This document shows, piece by piece, positions 32,831 through 45,940 of a stretch of DNA of 64,000 nt. The notes beneath the pieces are model-generated. The model did no database searches, was not told the origin of the DNA, and saw only the letters and a program-made list of their open reading frames with translations. Source of the stretch: Dromiciops gliroides (taxonomy: Eukaryota > Chordata > Mammalia > Microbiotheria > Microbiotheriidae); assembly GCF_019393635.1 (NCBI RefSeq), contig NC_057863.1:4502191-4566190 (forward strand), read 5' to 3'. The position numbers were made by a program, and so were the translations under genes. The first letter of the stretch is position 1. Every line of letters begins with the position of its first letter.

Positions 32831-33277
32831 CAAAGAATGTCAAAACTAAGGTCCTCTGCCCTACCGGCCTCCTTCAATTGCCCAGCAAGGGAGCCAATTA
32901 TAGATTCAGAACCAAAATCAATGAATATTGACAATGGGAACCTCTCAGAGCTTTCAGGCAAAGAAAGGGATATTTTATGTCATTAAGGAAACAACAGTAG
33001 CCTTCTGAGTCAGCCAAAGGTCTCCGGAATGGTAATGCATCTTTCTCATCTTGGATTCCTACACGGGTCAAGCCCAGCACCATAAACACAGTAGGTACTG
33101 CTTGGTGCGTGTTTATTGAAGGTCCTCAGTGGTAGCAAACTATCCCTTTCTCAGAGGAGATGGGACAGCGAAGAAGAAACAGAATCAACTGAGGAAGAAG
33201 AACCTATAGGCTAAACAATTAGGGATGGCTATCCAAAGTGGGGAATTGTTGGCATAGATTCAGAACTATTAGAGCTG
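32831..33277. other. Unclassified intergenic DNA
   Basis: No gene supported. Short minus-strand frames only. Confidence 0.4.
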
Positions 33278-33284
33278 GAGAGAG

Positions 33285-33364
<80 letters not shown>

Positions 33365-33371
33365 CAGAGAC

Positions 33372-33402
<31 letters not shown>

Positions 33403-33716
33403 GACAGAGAGAGAGACAGAGAGAGAGACAGAGAGAGAGAGACAGAGACAGAGAGAGAAAGAGAGACAGAGAGACAGAGACAGAGAGACAGAGACAGAGA
33501 CAGAGAGAGAGAGAGAAAGAGAGAGAGACGGAGAGACAGAGACAGAGAGAGAGAGAAAGAGAGAGAGACAGAGAGACAGAGACAGAGACAGAGAGACAGA
33601 GACAGAGAGACAGAGACAGAGACAGAGAGACAGAGAGACAGAGACAGAGACAGAGAGACAGAGACAGAGACAGAGACAGAGAGACAGAGACAGAGACAGA
33701 GAGAGACAGAGAGAGA
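33278..33716. repeat. Long (GA)n/(GACAGA)n purine tract, about 440 bp
   Basis: It starts as pure (GA)n for about 65 bp, then becomes a mosaic of GAGACA and GAGA units. It encodes a spurious 182-codon [12 protein letters not shown] frame. The polypurine strand could form triplex DNA. Confidence 0.97.
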
Positions 33717-34844
33717 ATTGGGGAGAGATGGAAAAAGAGGTAGAGAGAGTGTGCTTGGCTTATGTAGGGATCATCCGGGTCTTTAAGGCAGTTTTATAGA
33801 CGAGGCATTGACCTGTTACTCTAATTGACCACCTTCCAAATGGGACTACTTGTAAAGGGGCAATATTCATTTTCATGCTATAAGTTCCATTATGTTTGGT
33901 AAGGAAAAAATAGTCACAATACTTGATTCTAACAGGTGTATAGATCCTGTATTTATAAACATAGAGATAGTTTGGGATAATGGATAGGCCAGCTTTGGAG
34001 TCTGGGAGACATGAGTTCAAACTAATTACAACACTGGAGGCATGACCTGGACAGTTACTTAACCTCGTAGTGACCCACACAGTTCTCTAAATCTCGTGTG
34101 TTTGGAGTCAACCTGCATAGCTGAAAGTATTTTCTACAATGTGGATGGTAGGGGAGGGGGAGCTCCCAATGGATGACATCACAAGTCCGAATCCCAAAAT
34201 CTGGTGCACAGTTCTATATTGGAAATCATTTTATCAATGGAGGTTCCCCTCTGTCAACAGAATTCACAACTTGGTGAGTTTTAAAAGGTGTCAAAATTGT
34301 AGCAACAAACCTCTGAACTTGCCCCGACTAGTCTTCAGTGAGCCTTCACTTCAAGCTTTCCCAGCTTGCTGAGACCTGCCAGAGTCGTTGTTCTAGGACC
34401 ATCCGAATTACAAAAATAAAGGTTTGGGTACTTATCCATGGCTGAATCCATTCTGCTCTCCACAGATAGCAGTAACCCAAGTGTCTCTGTGGAATTTCTG
34501 AGCCAAAAAAAGAAATTAAGAAAGTGTCTAACAGCTAAGAAAAGTGCAGTGCAGAAAATTCGACTTCTCTGAGGTTCCAGAGATGAGAGCCAAGAGACTT
34601 GTGAACCTGCGGTCCCCAACCCCTCCCCCACTACAAATCATTGGGTATCCATTTTGTGATAGAACCTACATTTTATTATATGCAAGTCCCCACTCCCTGA
34701 AGAAAGTAAGCTTTTTGAGGGCAGGGATCATCTTGGGACTTTGTATCCTCATGATCTAGTAGGGAGTCTGGCACACAGTGGTGCTCAATGAATGCTTATT
34801 GACCGATGAATTGCCCTTCCTCTCAGTCTCAATGACATAGCAAT
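33717..34844. repeat. Old MIR (+) near 33960-34075 and L2 near 34640-34800
   Basis: A diverged MIR is readable at 33970-34070 (GCTTTGGAGTCTGGGAGACATGAGTTCAAAC). L2-like text lies at 34690-34800 (AAGCTTTTTGAGGGCAGGGATC...CTCAATGAATGCTTATTGACC). Other parts are unclassified and no gene is seen. Confidence 0.5.
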
Positions 34845-35010
34845 CCCAGGGAAATGGAGAGGTGCAGCAGAAGGGCCCTAACCCTGGAGCCAGTGCCCCT
34901 GTGTTCAAATTTTCATCCTCTGATCCTGGAGCAATCCCTCCACCCCTCAGGGCCTGTTTCCTCATATGCACAATGCCAGGTTTGGTCTGTATGGCCTATA
35001 AGAGCCCTTC
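34845..35010 (+). repeat. MIR relic
   Basis: ACCCTGGAGCCAGTGCCCCTGTGTTCAAAT, GTTTCCTCATATGCACAATG and TAAGAGCCCTTCCAGCC read as plus-strand MIR. Confidence 0.65.
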
Positions 35011-35329
35011 CAGCCTTGGCCTGGGCACACAGCACAAAGAGTTCTGCCAACTGTGCATTCCTCAAACCCAAGACCCTGATCCCTAAGGCAAACAAAACAA
35101 CCAGCTGCAGAGCTATCTAAGTGACTCATGGGTCCGAATGTCAGCCCTTCAAAACATGTGCACGAAGAGACGCAGATCCAGGCATCCCGAGGCCAGCAGG
35201 GAATAAAAACGGGGCCTGAGGAAGTGCTGAAGATAGATCAGGAATTAGCCCCTGGGGGACAGCAGTCCGACACTGATGACCAGGAAAGTTGGGTCCAGCA
35301 GAACTCTCAGGGATCAGTAACGATGGAGG
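35011..35329. other. Unclassified intergenic DNA
   Basis: An 85-codon frame (35128-35385) has no recognised similarity and no splice context. I do not call it a gene. Confidence 0.4.
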
Positions 35330-36040
35330 TGTGTCGTGCATTTCAAAACATTTTTATTCACTTCGAAAAGTCATCCCAGGCATGAGAAATGACTTTGGCT
35401 CTGTGCGCTTCTTGTAAGCCTGCCTGGAATCCAGGCTTCCTTGATCAGAGACCCTGCAGGCCCAGCTCTCTTAACCTCACCATGTCCCTAGCGACAGAAA
35501 CAGGAACTGGGGGTCGGGACAATAACAAATGGCTTTGATTAAGCTCCCTGCGTCCCACAATCGCTATCGATCGTGTGCTGAGCTTCATGCCTGATAACAG
35601 AGATCTCTTGACAGCTGCAACGATGGTGAAAGCTGGCCCTGGGAGGGCATAAATCGAGAGACGTCTCAGCTTGGCTGGGTCAGGTGCTCCCCCCACAGAA
35701 GAAAAGAGGCTCCTTTTAGCCCCTCAGGCCCAGCTTCCTTTAGAGCCGGGTCATCCGGCCTTTGTGGTCTTTATATTAATTCTGACACAGAACCACCACT
35801 ACTCCACCTCCTATCAAAGCTGAGGGAAAGGGTCCATTAAGAGATAAAACCCATTTCTCTCTAGGCACAAGGACACAGCAAATTAAAATAAAATGGAGAA
35901 AGATGATTGTCATGGAAAAAATCCATTCTATTCAGGGACCACAGGAATATTTCCTCTCCTTTGAGTTCCCATTAAAACATAAGAAATCTGTTTCAGCCAA
36001 TTAATATTATGATAGTGCAAATAGACAATCTGTGTGAGTA
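35330..36040. other. Repeat-free block, candidate conserved non-coding sequence
   Basis: About 700 bp without any young repeat. It contains homeodomain-type ATTAAT/TTAATA and AT-rich runs (for example CCAATTAATATTATGATAG at about 35997). Conservation is a guess from texture only; no coding potential is evident. Confidence 0.25.
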
Positions 36041-36689
36041 GTGCCAAATGAGACAGTCCCCCAAAGTCAGCTTTTCTGGGTGTGTGTAATGAACCTCCGG
36101 GAGCTCTCCATCTTAGCCATCATTTTTGGAAAGTATGAAAGTAATGATGTTTTCTCTCCTGGAGCAGAAAGAAAGTCTGTACCATTGGAGGTCAGGATCG
36201 ATAGGAGTGGTATTGGGCAGCTTGGATCTCAAAGCTTCTTCCTACAATGAGGAACCTTCCACAGAACCAATGAAAAGAAAAGTCCTTCCCTGGCTCTCTC
36301 CTATGTGCCTAATGAAAAAGAGCCAGCCATTACCTGTGGGTCACAGCACAGGAGGCTCCTCCCACACATACTTCACATGCTGGGAGAAAAGAGCAGATAG
36401 GGAATGATGGCAAGTCAGCCAATGTACCTTAGAGCATCCCAAAGGGACTTCCCCAGCAGCTTCTCCCCTACCCTCACCCTTCAACTTATAACAACAGCTG
36501 TGTTGGATCGCTTGCCCCGAAGCCATACTCACCACCTCAAAAGGAGAGAGAAGGGCAGGGGTCAATTTTGTCAACAGCCTGATAGGGCAGCCAGGGAAGT
36601 TAATAGTCTATTTTAGGTGACACGAAGAGAAAATGTCTACAATAAAGGAGATGGTGCTTCCCTGTGCTTTGTGGTTAAACAGTAACTGA
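36041..36689. other. Unclassified intergenic DNA
   Basis: Several overlapping short frames on both strands; none is supported. Confidence 0.4.
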
Positions 36690-37160
36690 ACTTAGAAGTT
36701 CATATCTGGGTAGCACAGCTTAGGGAGAACATTAACAACTGATGGAGTGTCCATTGGAGGGTGGCCAGGTTGGTGAAAATAACATAAAACAAAACAAAAA
36801 GACAGCTTGAAGGAATTGAAAATATTTAGCTGAAAGAAGGCAGGCCTTAGGCACATTGTGATAACGGGCCTTCGTGCATCTCTGCAAGCTATCATGTGGA
36901 AGGACTGGACTTGATAAGAAGGGTTTCCGAGAGCAAAAGTAGGAATTATGAGTGGAAGGTGCAGAGACAGATTTAAACCTGACGTAAGCAAAGACTTCCT
37001 CACAATGGAAGCTTGTCCCAAGTGGAATGGGCTGCCCATGGAGATGGTGAGTTATCCTTCATTGGAAATCTTTGGGTAGATGTTTGATAAGCAAAGTCAG
37101 GATTTGAACCCAGTACCTTCTGACTTCCAGGTTGGCTCCCTATCCATTATTCTACAATGT
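36690..37160 (+). repeat. L3/CR1-like 3' end followed by MIR trace
   Basis: GACTTCCTCACAATGGAAGC, AAGTGGAATGGGCTGCCCATGG and CATTGGAAATCTTTGGGTAGATG match the CR1/L3 terminal consensus. A SINE-type CAGGATTTGAACCCAG remnant follows at about 37105. Confidence 0.65.
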
Positions 37161-37960
37161 CTCTTTGGTAAACCCCAGATTTAAAAAACACACGTGAAAA
37201 GGGAATCGTTCCCTTGTCATCACTTGACCACCCTCCGATGGCTCTCGCTACTTTTCACTTAGAATATTGCAAATGATTAACTGGCCTTCCTGACTTAAGT
37301 AGTTCCTCACCCCGTCTGTCCTCCAGTCAGCGACCTTCTGCATGCTCCAGTCTCTGCACACCTCTCTCACACCACCAGCCACACACTCTGCAAAGACCAG
37401 TGACCCTGGTCTCTTTGCTCTTCCTCCAACACCAAGTGCCACCTTCTGGCATTGGTTCTTTGTACTGGCTGTGCCCCCTCTGCTTCCTGGCTTCCTTTCC
37501 TCTTTCTCTCCCCTCCCTCTCCCAGATTACTCTCCAGTTACACTCCATTTCTCTGGTATGCACATGGCTATTTGCATGTGGCCAAGCCCGTTGGAATGTG
37601 AGTAGCAGAAGGTAGGGACTGTCCTTTGCACGATGCAGAGTAAACACTTAAATGGTGTTTGTTGAGCCCTTGTCTTCATTATTATAGAGATGATTCTCTG
37701 GCAGTTATGTGTTGTTCTATCTGGCCTCCGGCATTCTGTGATTCCCCTAACTCTTTCCCCATTTCACAACTCCACCCACAGACACATATAAAACTACTTG
37801 TAGGCTAGCCACAACAGACCATTTATCAGTTGGTACAAGTGAAATACAAATGAAGCTGAATTCTTGGCTTCAAGTCCCATCTGTCTTCAGTTGTACCCAA
37901 ACATTTCTAGGGCTGTGGTGTGGGAGGTTTTACATTGTAAGAACATGTGATATATTGAGG
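37161..37960. repeat. L2-like relics, otherwise unclassified
   Basis: Text at 37225-37425 and at 37585-37670 (AGGTAGGGACTGTCC...TAAACACTTAAATGGTGTTTGTTG) resembles L2 terminal segments. No gene is seen. Confidence 0.4.
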
Positions 37961-37964
37961 GAGC

Positions 37965-38180
37965 TAGGTGGCACACTGGGCTTGGAGTCAGGAAGACTTG
38001 AGTTCAAATCCAGCCTTAGACACCTACCAGCTGTGTGATACTAAACAAGTCATTTAATCCTTGTTTGTTTCAGTTTCCTCAATTATAAAATGGGGATAAT
38101 TATAGCACCTTTCCAGGTTGGCATGAAGATCAAATGAGATATTTGTTAAACTCTTAGCATTGTTCCTGGCACATAGTAGG
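37965..38180 (+). repeat. MIR CORE-SINE
   Basis: GGGAGCTAGGTGGCACACTGGGCTTGGAGTCAGG, GAGTTCAAATCCAGCC, TTTCAGTTTCCTCAATTATAAAATGGGG and CCTGGCACATAGTAGG. It stops exactly where a 35-bp inverted repeat begins. Confidence 0.85.
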
Positions 38181-38215
38181 CAGAATTCCATGGCTCTGGA
38201 ATAATGCACACAAAC
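38181..38215. repeat. 35-bp inverted repeat, left arm
   Basis: It starts CAGAATTCCATGGCTCTGG. Its reverse complement lies at 38793-38827, inside the ECD retrocopy, with one difference. The arms are 577 bp apart. Confidence 0.9.
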
Positions 38216-38289
38216 CCATGACCTGAATCTCAAATAAAGCTGGAAATTCTGAGAGGTGGAGGTGAGGAGGAAATCAATGCCAGCTTCTT

Positions 38290-38529
38290 GCTTGTAACAA
38301 AGCATGGGTAGGCAAAGGATGCCAGAGGCAGGAGATGAGTAGGTTTAGCTAGAACTGAGCGCTCAGGAAAGCTGAGGCATCTATCCGGATAGGTAAGCTG
38401 GAGGAAGGACAGGGAAGGGCTCGACATGTCACACTAGGGAGCTGGAATTGGTCTGTGTCCCCTGGGAACCACGAAGGCTTTTCAATCAAGTAAATGAGAA
38501 GATTTTTCCTGTGCTTTAAGAAAATCTTT

Positions 38530-38530
<1 letters not shown>
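38290..38530. repeat. L2-like element, left part (split by the ECD retrocopy)
   Basis: CTGGAATTGGTCTGTGTCC, GGAACCACGAAGGCTTTTCAATC and GTGCTTTAAGAAAATC follow the L2 consensus also seen at 3260-3350. The consensus resumes at about 40641. Confidence 0.6.
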
Positions 38531-40142
<1,612 letters not shown>

Positions 40143-40150
40143 TCAGTCTG

Positions 40151-40225
<75 letters not shown>

Positions 40226-40293
40226 AGGAAGGAAAGGAAAAAGAAAGAAAGGAAGAAAGAAAGAAACAAGGAAAGGAAAAAGAAAGGAAGGAA

Positions 40294-40350
<57 letters not shown>

Positions 40351-40435
40351 GAAGGAAGGAAGGAAGGAAGGAAGGAAGGAAGGAAGGAAGGAAGGAAGGA
40401 AGGAAGGAAGGAAGGAAGGAAGGAAGGAAGAAGGA

Positions 40436-40478
<43 letters not shown>

Positions 40479-40535
40479 GAAAAAAGAAAGAAAGAAAGAA
40501 AGAAAGAAAGAAGGAAAGAAAGAAAGAAAGAAGGA

Positions 40536-40603
<68 letters not shown>

Positions 40604-40640
40604 CAAGGAAAGGAAAAAGAAAGGAAGGAAGAAAGAAAGA
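40143..40640. repeat. (GAAA)n/(GAAGG)n microsatellite at the retrocopy 3' end
   Basis: About 490 bp of GAAA units with a central (GAAG)n block (about 40348-40430) and scattered AAGGAAAGG variants. It sits between the ECD-derived text and the resumed L2, the position expected of a retrocopy poly(A) tail. Confidence 0.95.
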
Positions 40641-40982
40641 TTCACTTTTTGATAATGTATGAAGGATGATTTGGAGAAGGGAAGAGATTGGAATTGAGGA
40701 GTCCCACTAGGAGGCTATTGAGATAATTCAGGTGAGGCATCATAAAAGCTTAAACAAGAATTGTGAGACTGGGGAGAAGGGAATGGATATGGGAGATGTA
40801 AAGGTAGAATTAACAAGTTTTGGCAACTGATTGGATCTGGGAGGTGAAAGAGTGTGAAGAAATGATGAACCTCCATGATTGGAAGGGTGTATCACAGAAA
40901 TAGGAAAGTTTGGAAGATTTTTTCAGAATAACCGTAGCTGCATTTTGTACGTGTTGAATTTGCAATGTTTACTGGATGTTTG
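40641..40982. repeat. L2-like element, right part
   Basis: TTCACTTTTTGATAATGTATGAAGGATGATTTGGAG, CTAGGAGGCTATTGAGATAATTCAGG and GGCAACTGATTGGATCTGGGAGG continue the L2 consensus from 38530. The join supports a single older L2 hit by the retrocopy. Confidence 0.65.
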
Positions 40983-41240
40983 AGGCAGTTAAGTGGCTCA
41001 GTGGATAGAGCGCTGGGCTTGGAGTCAGAAGGACCTGAGTTCAAATCTAGCCTCAGACACTTGCTAGCTGGATGATCTGGACAAGTCACTTAATCCTCTT
41101 TGCCTCAGTTTTCTTATCTGTAAAATGGACTGGAGAAAGAAATGACAAACCACTCCAGTATCTTTGCCAAGAAAACACCAAATGGGGTCGTGGAAAGTAG
41201 GACAAGACTGAAATGATGGAACAACAACAACTGGATGTCT
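40983..41240 (+). repeat. THER-type CORE-SINE
   Basis: GAGGCAGTTAAGTGGCTCAGTGGATAG, GAGTCAGAAGGACCTGAGTTCAAATC and TTTTCTTATCTGTAAAATGG. The THER-specific tail follows: GAAATGACAAACCACTCCAGTATCTTTGCC, ending in AACAACAACAA. Confidence 0.92.
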
Positions 41241-41344
41241 ACATAGAAACGCCCAAAAGGAAAGTCATATATACACGCCTGGCACGTAGTAGGGCCCTAA
41301 CAAGTACTTGCTGCTTGAGTGTTTGATTGGTTTCCATAAAGTGA

Positions 41345-41395
<51 letters not shown>

Positions 41396-41396
41396 G
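41345..41396. repeat. (GT)n microsatellite
   Basis: A pure GT run of about 48 bp after GAGTGAGT. Confidence 0.97.
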
Positions 41397-41814
41397 AACA
41401 CCTTTGGAAGTCTTGAAGAGTGCGTCCTCTTTTTGCAGAGGTGGTGTAAATGTTGTCCTATCTGCAGGCAGGCAGATGGGCTCAATGGGGGTTCAGGGCA
41501 TTTTGCAGCCCAATGACCATGATATTGTCAATTACAATTACCAACCACTTTTCATTAATGCCTGGTCTCATCTGACCAGTATTTCTATGCTTATCTTTCA
41601 GCTTTCTGGGCCATTTGTCTCTGAACTCATTGTGACCTACTTACATTATGTTTCAATCACCCAGCAGATGAGATTAAAAATGGCAAAAATGATGATGTAA
41701 TTTGTGTCATACTTTGAACACTTAAAAAGAAAATGGGACATCCATGTCGGCCACTTGGGTACAGAGAAAGAAAATATGCAACCAGAGTGTTTAGACAGAG
41801 TCAAATGGGGAATT
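41397..41814. other. Unclassified intergenic DNA
   Basis: No supported gene. The frame 41404-41700 shows no domain. Confidence 0.4.
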
Positions 41815-42300
41815 CTACCACTGTAGATTCATAGTTAAAAGGGAACTTAGAGGTAGGTCATCCTCTCCAAGCCCCTAGTTTGTCAAAGGAGGTAAGGTGA
41901 CTTATCCAAGGTCACATAGTGTCAGAGCTGGCTCCCCTAAATACGGCACACCACTAAATACACAAGACCATCCAAGCTTCTTGGTAGACTTGGGGGGGGG
42001 TCAGTTCTAGGCAGGTCACACAGCTATGTGACCCTCAACTCAGGGACCATCTAAGAGTAGGACTGGCCCCACAATGGAGTGATGTTGTACCCTCCCTCCC
42101 CTTACCCCAGAGGCATTAGGTCCAGCAGGAATCCTAGCTGATGCATCCAGTCTTTACCTCTAAATAGCCCCCAAGGAGAAAGCGATAATGAACATCCACC
42201 AGACCAAATTCTCTGCCGAATTTCTAGCTTCACAGAGGGAACGTCACTTCCAGGTGGCTTTTTTTTTTTTTTTGGTGGGGCAATGGGGTTAACTATCTTT
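41815..42300 (-). repeat. MIR relic and a short SINE tail
   Basis: MIR text at 41820-41940 (AGTTTGTCAAAGGAGGTAAGGTGAC, CCAAGGTCACATAG). At 42260-42292 a T-run followed by GGTGGGGCAATGGGGTTAAC is the tail of a severely 5'-truncated SINE. Confidence 0.65.
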
Positions 42301-42584
42301 TAAGAATTAGATGGGACTTATCACCTTCTGTGACTGGCAGTAGCGAGAAAGACCTAGTAAAAGTGCACTGGGCAAAGGATTTTACCCTAGAAGGAAAGGA
42401 GAAAACCATTTTGAACCAAAATAATTGTACGTATAACACATGAGGCAAGCATTGGACAAACAGTGGAGAGTAGAGAGTGGCTTCTCCCCTCTTAACCCAG
42501 GCATGAGGCTTGGGGACAGGGGGTGTTCTCAGGTCATAACAAGACAAACACCAAAAATCAGTTTGAGGCACTTACAGAAGTATC

Positions 42585-43130
42585 AAGGATCTGGAGCTGA
42601 AAGGGACCCTAGAGAGCCTCCGGTCCAGTTCCCCATTTTGAAGATGAAGAAGCTGAGCCCGTGCTCCCATGGTCTCAGTAGCACAAGAGGCAAGCATGAG
42701 GGGCAAAGCCGGGCATCAGACACAGACCCTCCTGCTCTACACCCAGCTGGCTTTGCATCACTTCCCCATTTAGCACCCCTGGGATCTGTCCTTCTGGCCA
42801 CTAGCAGAGGTGGAAATTAAGCCCGTGGGATTTCATATGCACTTTGCAAACTGGACATTCACGCCAAAGTGAGCGATTGTGTGCTGGGGGTGAAGCCACT
42901 GCAGGAGGGGGACCTAAGCTGGGCTTTGAGGGGAAGGAGGCCTTCCATCAGGCTGAGCTAATGGAGGAGTCTATTCCAGGCAGAGAAAGGATCCGTTCCC
43001 AGGTACGTCCATGGGAAATAGAACGTTGTGAGTGGGCAATGGCCGATTTGGTTCAAATGGAGAATGCATGAAGGGAAACAGTATGAAAAGAGATCAGAAA
43101 GGTAGGGAAGAGCTGGATTGTGGAGGAGGC
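42585..43130. repeat. MIR (-) and L2-like relics
   Basis: GAGCTGAAAGGGACCCTAGAG and CCCATTTTGAAGATGAAGAAGCTGAG are MIR. CTGGGCTTTGAGGGGAAGGAGGCC and TCTATTCCAGGCAGAGAAAGG at about 42915-42990 are L2-like. Confidence 0.55.
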
Positions 43131-43744
43131 TCTATGCATCTCCTCCCCTAACCTAGTCAGTGTTTTGAGCTCAGGTGTTTGTGGGTGTCCAGTCCAGGAT
43201 GTATTGTGACCCTGTTTGTAGCCACTTTGGGGACATGTATCAGAGTCCTAATGGAGTGAGGAGAAGTACAACATTGCTGTGGGCTCTGCTCATCTCTGCC
43301 TGCCTCTAGAGATTCACAGGATCCTAGCTCAACAGCTGGAAGGGCTTTGGAGGCCCAGAGAGGGGAATCATTCCGCTCCACATCAAACTAGTGAAAAGCA
43401 TGAGAGTTGGCATTTGAACCCAGCATTCATCCCCCTCCGCCAACCGATTTTGTTTCATTGCATCACTGGGTCGCTGGGTGCCCAGGTCACCTAAAATGGG
43501 AGGGTATGTGGGACGCATCAGGGTCTGGCTGCAGGACGACCTCCAGCCATCCTCCACCATGGGAGTACAAGCAGCCTTCCCATTGTCTCCATATCATGAA
43601 CTGCTTGCATCTTTCCAATGGCTGCACTGGGTCAGTCTCTCTGTCTCTATTTTTAGCTCTGGCTCGGGCTGTGGTTCTGCAGGTCTTTGTCTCACAGCTG
43701 AATGGGGTGGATGACAAGTGAACACACATGTATAAACAAGCCGT
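43131..43744. repeat. MIR trace and unclassified DNA
   Basis: A diverged MIR is visible at 43310-43430 (GGATCCTAGCTCAACAGCTGG...GTTGGCATTTGAACCC). Overlapping frames at 43407-43810 are unsupported. Confidence 0.45.
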
Positions 43745-43882
43745 TTGTTGTTGTTTAGTCATTTCAGTGCATCTGACATTTTGTGTCCCCATTTGGGGGT
43801 TTCTTGGCAAAGATACTGGAGTGGTTTGCCATTTCCTTCTCCAGCTCGTTTTACAGACGAGGAAACTGAGACAAATCTTTAC
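43745..43882 (-). repeat. THER-type CORE-SINE, 3' half
   Basis: TTGTTGTTTAGTCATTTCAGTG, TGTCCCCATTTGGGGGTTTCTTGG, AGTGGTTTGCCATTTCCTTCTCC and TTACAGACGAGGAAACTGAGAC match the reverse complement of the 40983 copy. CT-rich low-complexity text follows to about 43980. Confidence 0.9.
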
Positions 43883-43982
43883 CTCTGGCTCTGTCTGTCA
43901 GCCTCTGTGTCTGTTTCTGTCTCTATCATTGTATGTTTACCTATCTCTTTGTCTCTGTGTCCTTGTCTTGGCCTTTCTCTAG

Positions 43983-44384
43983 CTGTGGTCAGGGACTGAA
44001 GGTTTCATTCACCCACAACTTGGGCACCTCACATTAAACTGGATGTATGTGTGTGTATGTGTTTGGGGGGGTGAAGGTCCACCAGCCCTTTAAGAATTAA
44101 TCATGTGGTTTTGGTCTTTTCATTAGTCCCATTCACTTCTAGGGACAAGATAGAAGGCGATGAAGCCAGGCCAATCTGGGGGCCATGATCTTGGGCCAAA
44201 TATCTCCTCTAGCACAGCAAGGGAGGCCTGTGAGGCCCAGAGGGGCTTTGGGCTTGGAGCTGGTGGGACTGGGATGTGTAGGAAGGAGCTGAGTTCAGCG
44301 GAGAACTGAATTTTCCTCCCTTCCATGGAGACTGAGGTGGGACAAGGGAGATTATGCACCCAGGTACTGGGGGAATGTTTGCTT
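43983..44384. other. Unclassified intergenic DNA
   Basis: A minus-strand frame (44123-44359) lacks support. Confidence 0.4.
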
Positions 44385-44705
44385 GTTCCTACAGCGCCCT
44401 TGATGTCAATAGTTCCTTGTAAAATCTAGTCTGACTTTTTAGGGTATTGGAACCAAGGTGCCAGGATCCCTAAAATTGGTGGGGGCTTGAGCCAATGAGA
44501 GACTAGACACCTCCCATCCTCTTAAGGAAACCAAAGGACCTTGAAGGAGGAATAAGATATAACCCATCTGGCCTTCAGTCCGTGGGAGCCAGATTAGGTT
44601 TTCTTCCAGTTGTGTCTGTGGGTCTTCTTTTTCATTTAATTTCTATGATTCTTATAATTTTGTGCATAATAAGAATTATGATTGTATAATGACAAATTCT
44701 CTTTC
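44385..44705 (+). mobile_element. Possible fossil LTR fragment
   Basis: GGAGGAATAAGATATAACCC (TATA-like) is followed by TCTGGCCTTCAGTCCGTGG and a T-rich region. This layout suggests a U3/R boundary of an LTR. Termini and target duplication were not found; low confidence. Confidence 0.25.
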
Positions 44706-44739
44706 TTCTGGGGAATGTAAGCAACCACAATAGCTAGTA

Positions 44740-44817
44740 TGTATGCCTAATGTTTTAAGGCTTGTAAGATGCTTAACAAAGATAATCTCATTCTATTCTC
44801 AAAGAAATCTTGGAAGG

Positions 44818-44853
<36 letters not shown>

Positions 44854-44960
44854 CCCATTGGACAGATGAGGAGACTGAGGCAGAGAAAGGGCAAGTGACT
44901 TGCACAGGGGCATATAGCCAGTGTCTGAGCAATATTTGAACTATGAATTGAATTTTTGTG
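44740..44960 (-). repeat. MIR with an (ATT)n microsatellite inside
   Basis: GATGCTTAACAAAGATAATCTCATTC, TACCCATTGGACAGATGAGGAGACTGAGG and GTGACTTGCACAGGGG flank an (ATT)10 run at 44821-44852. Confidence 0.85.
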
Positions 44961-45124
44961 CTAGGAAACAGATACAGTCCACATATCTGTATATAACTAT
45001 GTTGTTCATTGCCCCTCTTGGATCCCTGCCTTCAAATTCCTGAACAATTGAGCTCATTGCCATTTGGGATGGTCGTTCCATTTCCTCACTTATATCTTTG
45101 TAGATAAGCCTTAGTACCTGGTAT

Positions 45125-45285
45125 CAGAGATAATGAATGAATGAGAAACAGTATTTGTTAAGCATTTACTCTGTGTCAGGTGCTAAAACATGAATACAAA
45201 AGCAAGACAGGCCCTATTTGCAATGAGTTTATGCCCTACTGAAGGGACACTACACATAAAACAAGGTTTAGCCACAGGACAGATA
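45125..45285. repeat. L2-like terminal module
   Basis: CAGTATTTGTTAAGCATTTACTCTGTGTCAGGTGC and GGCCCTATTTGCAATGAG. Confidence 0.6.
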
Positions 45286-45841
45286 GAAGGGCCCAGAAAT
45301 CCTAATGGTTCAGTGAAAAGTAATATAAGAAGGCCCAGGGGGTCTTTCCCAGGGCAGAGAAGGTATAGAGACAAGGTGCATGGTAAGACCTGCAGAACAT
45401 AAGAAGACAGTGGCAGAGTAGATGAAGACACCCAGTGGGCCTCTGTCCTACTAGAGGGAATAGAGGTGGAGATTCCCAACTTTTTCTCATTCAAACTTTG
45501 CAAGCAGGAAAGCAGCCTGGCTTAGTTTCAGGAGGCTGGTGATGGGGGAGGGCATCCCCAGTGCCAAAAGACACTCCACATCCCTGTTGTTAGCCAACCT
45601 TGAGTAAATAAGGACAAATTGCAATTCTATATTTCAAGGCTCTCAAATAGCTCCTGTACTCCAAGAAACAAAAACCTAGCTCTGAAATCAAATGCATCAT
45701 TAACCCTGTGTTCCCCACCAATTACTGATCCAGAACCCAGGATAGAGGGACAATCTCTAATACACTTAGAGATAGGAGTGTACCTACACAAATGGGAAAC
45801 CCATTTTTGAGAAAGCCACCACCATATCCCCACTCCTGGTT
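45286..45841. other. Unclassified intergenic DNA
   Basis: Only short unsupported frames on both strands. Confidence 0.4.
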
Positions 45842-45940
45842 ACATACCTGGAGAACTATAGCCCACTCCTCTTCCCCACACCTGGAGGCACATCTGGAGA
45901 ACTACAGACCACCTCTTCCCCTTGACCCCTCCAGCCTGTT
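45842..45940. repeat. Imperfect tandem duplication, 46-bp period
   Basis: GAGAACTATAG at 45851 and GAGAACTACAG at 45897 start two similar units that share CACCTCTTCCCC-type text. Confidence 0.8.

Noticed and set aside
33238-33786. 182-codon [12 protein letters not shown] open frame
   Set aside because: Pure product of the GA/GACA repeat, without any domain.
35128-35385. 85-codon frame with a hydrophilic, acidic composition
   Set aside because: No similarity that I recognise, no splice sites of note, and comparable frames are expected by chance in 64 kb.
44385-44705. Firm call of an LTR element
   Set aside because: Only a TATA-like motif and general layout support it; no termini or target duplication found, so it is kept as low confidence only.
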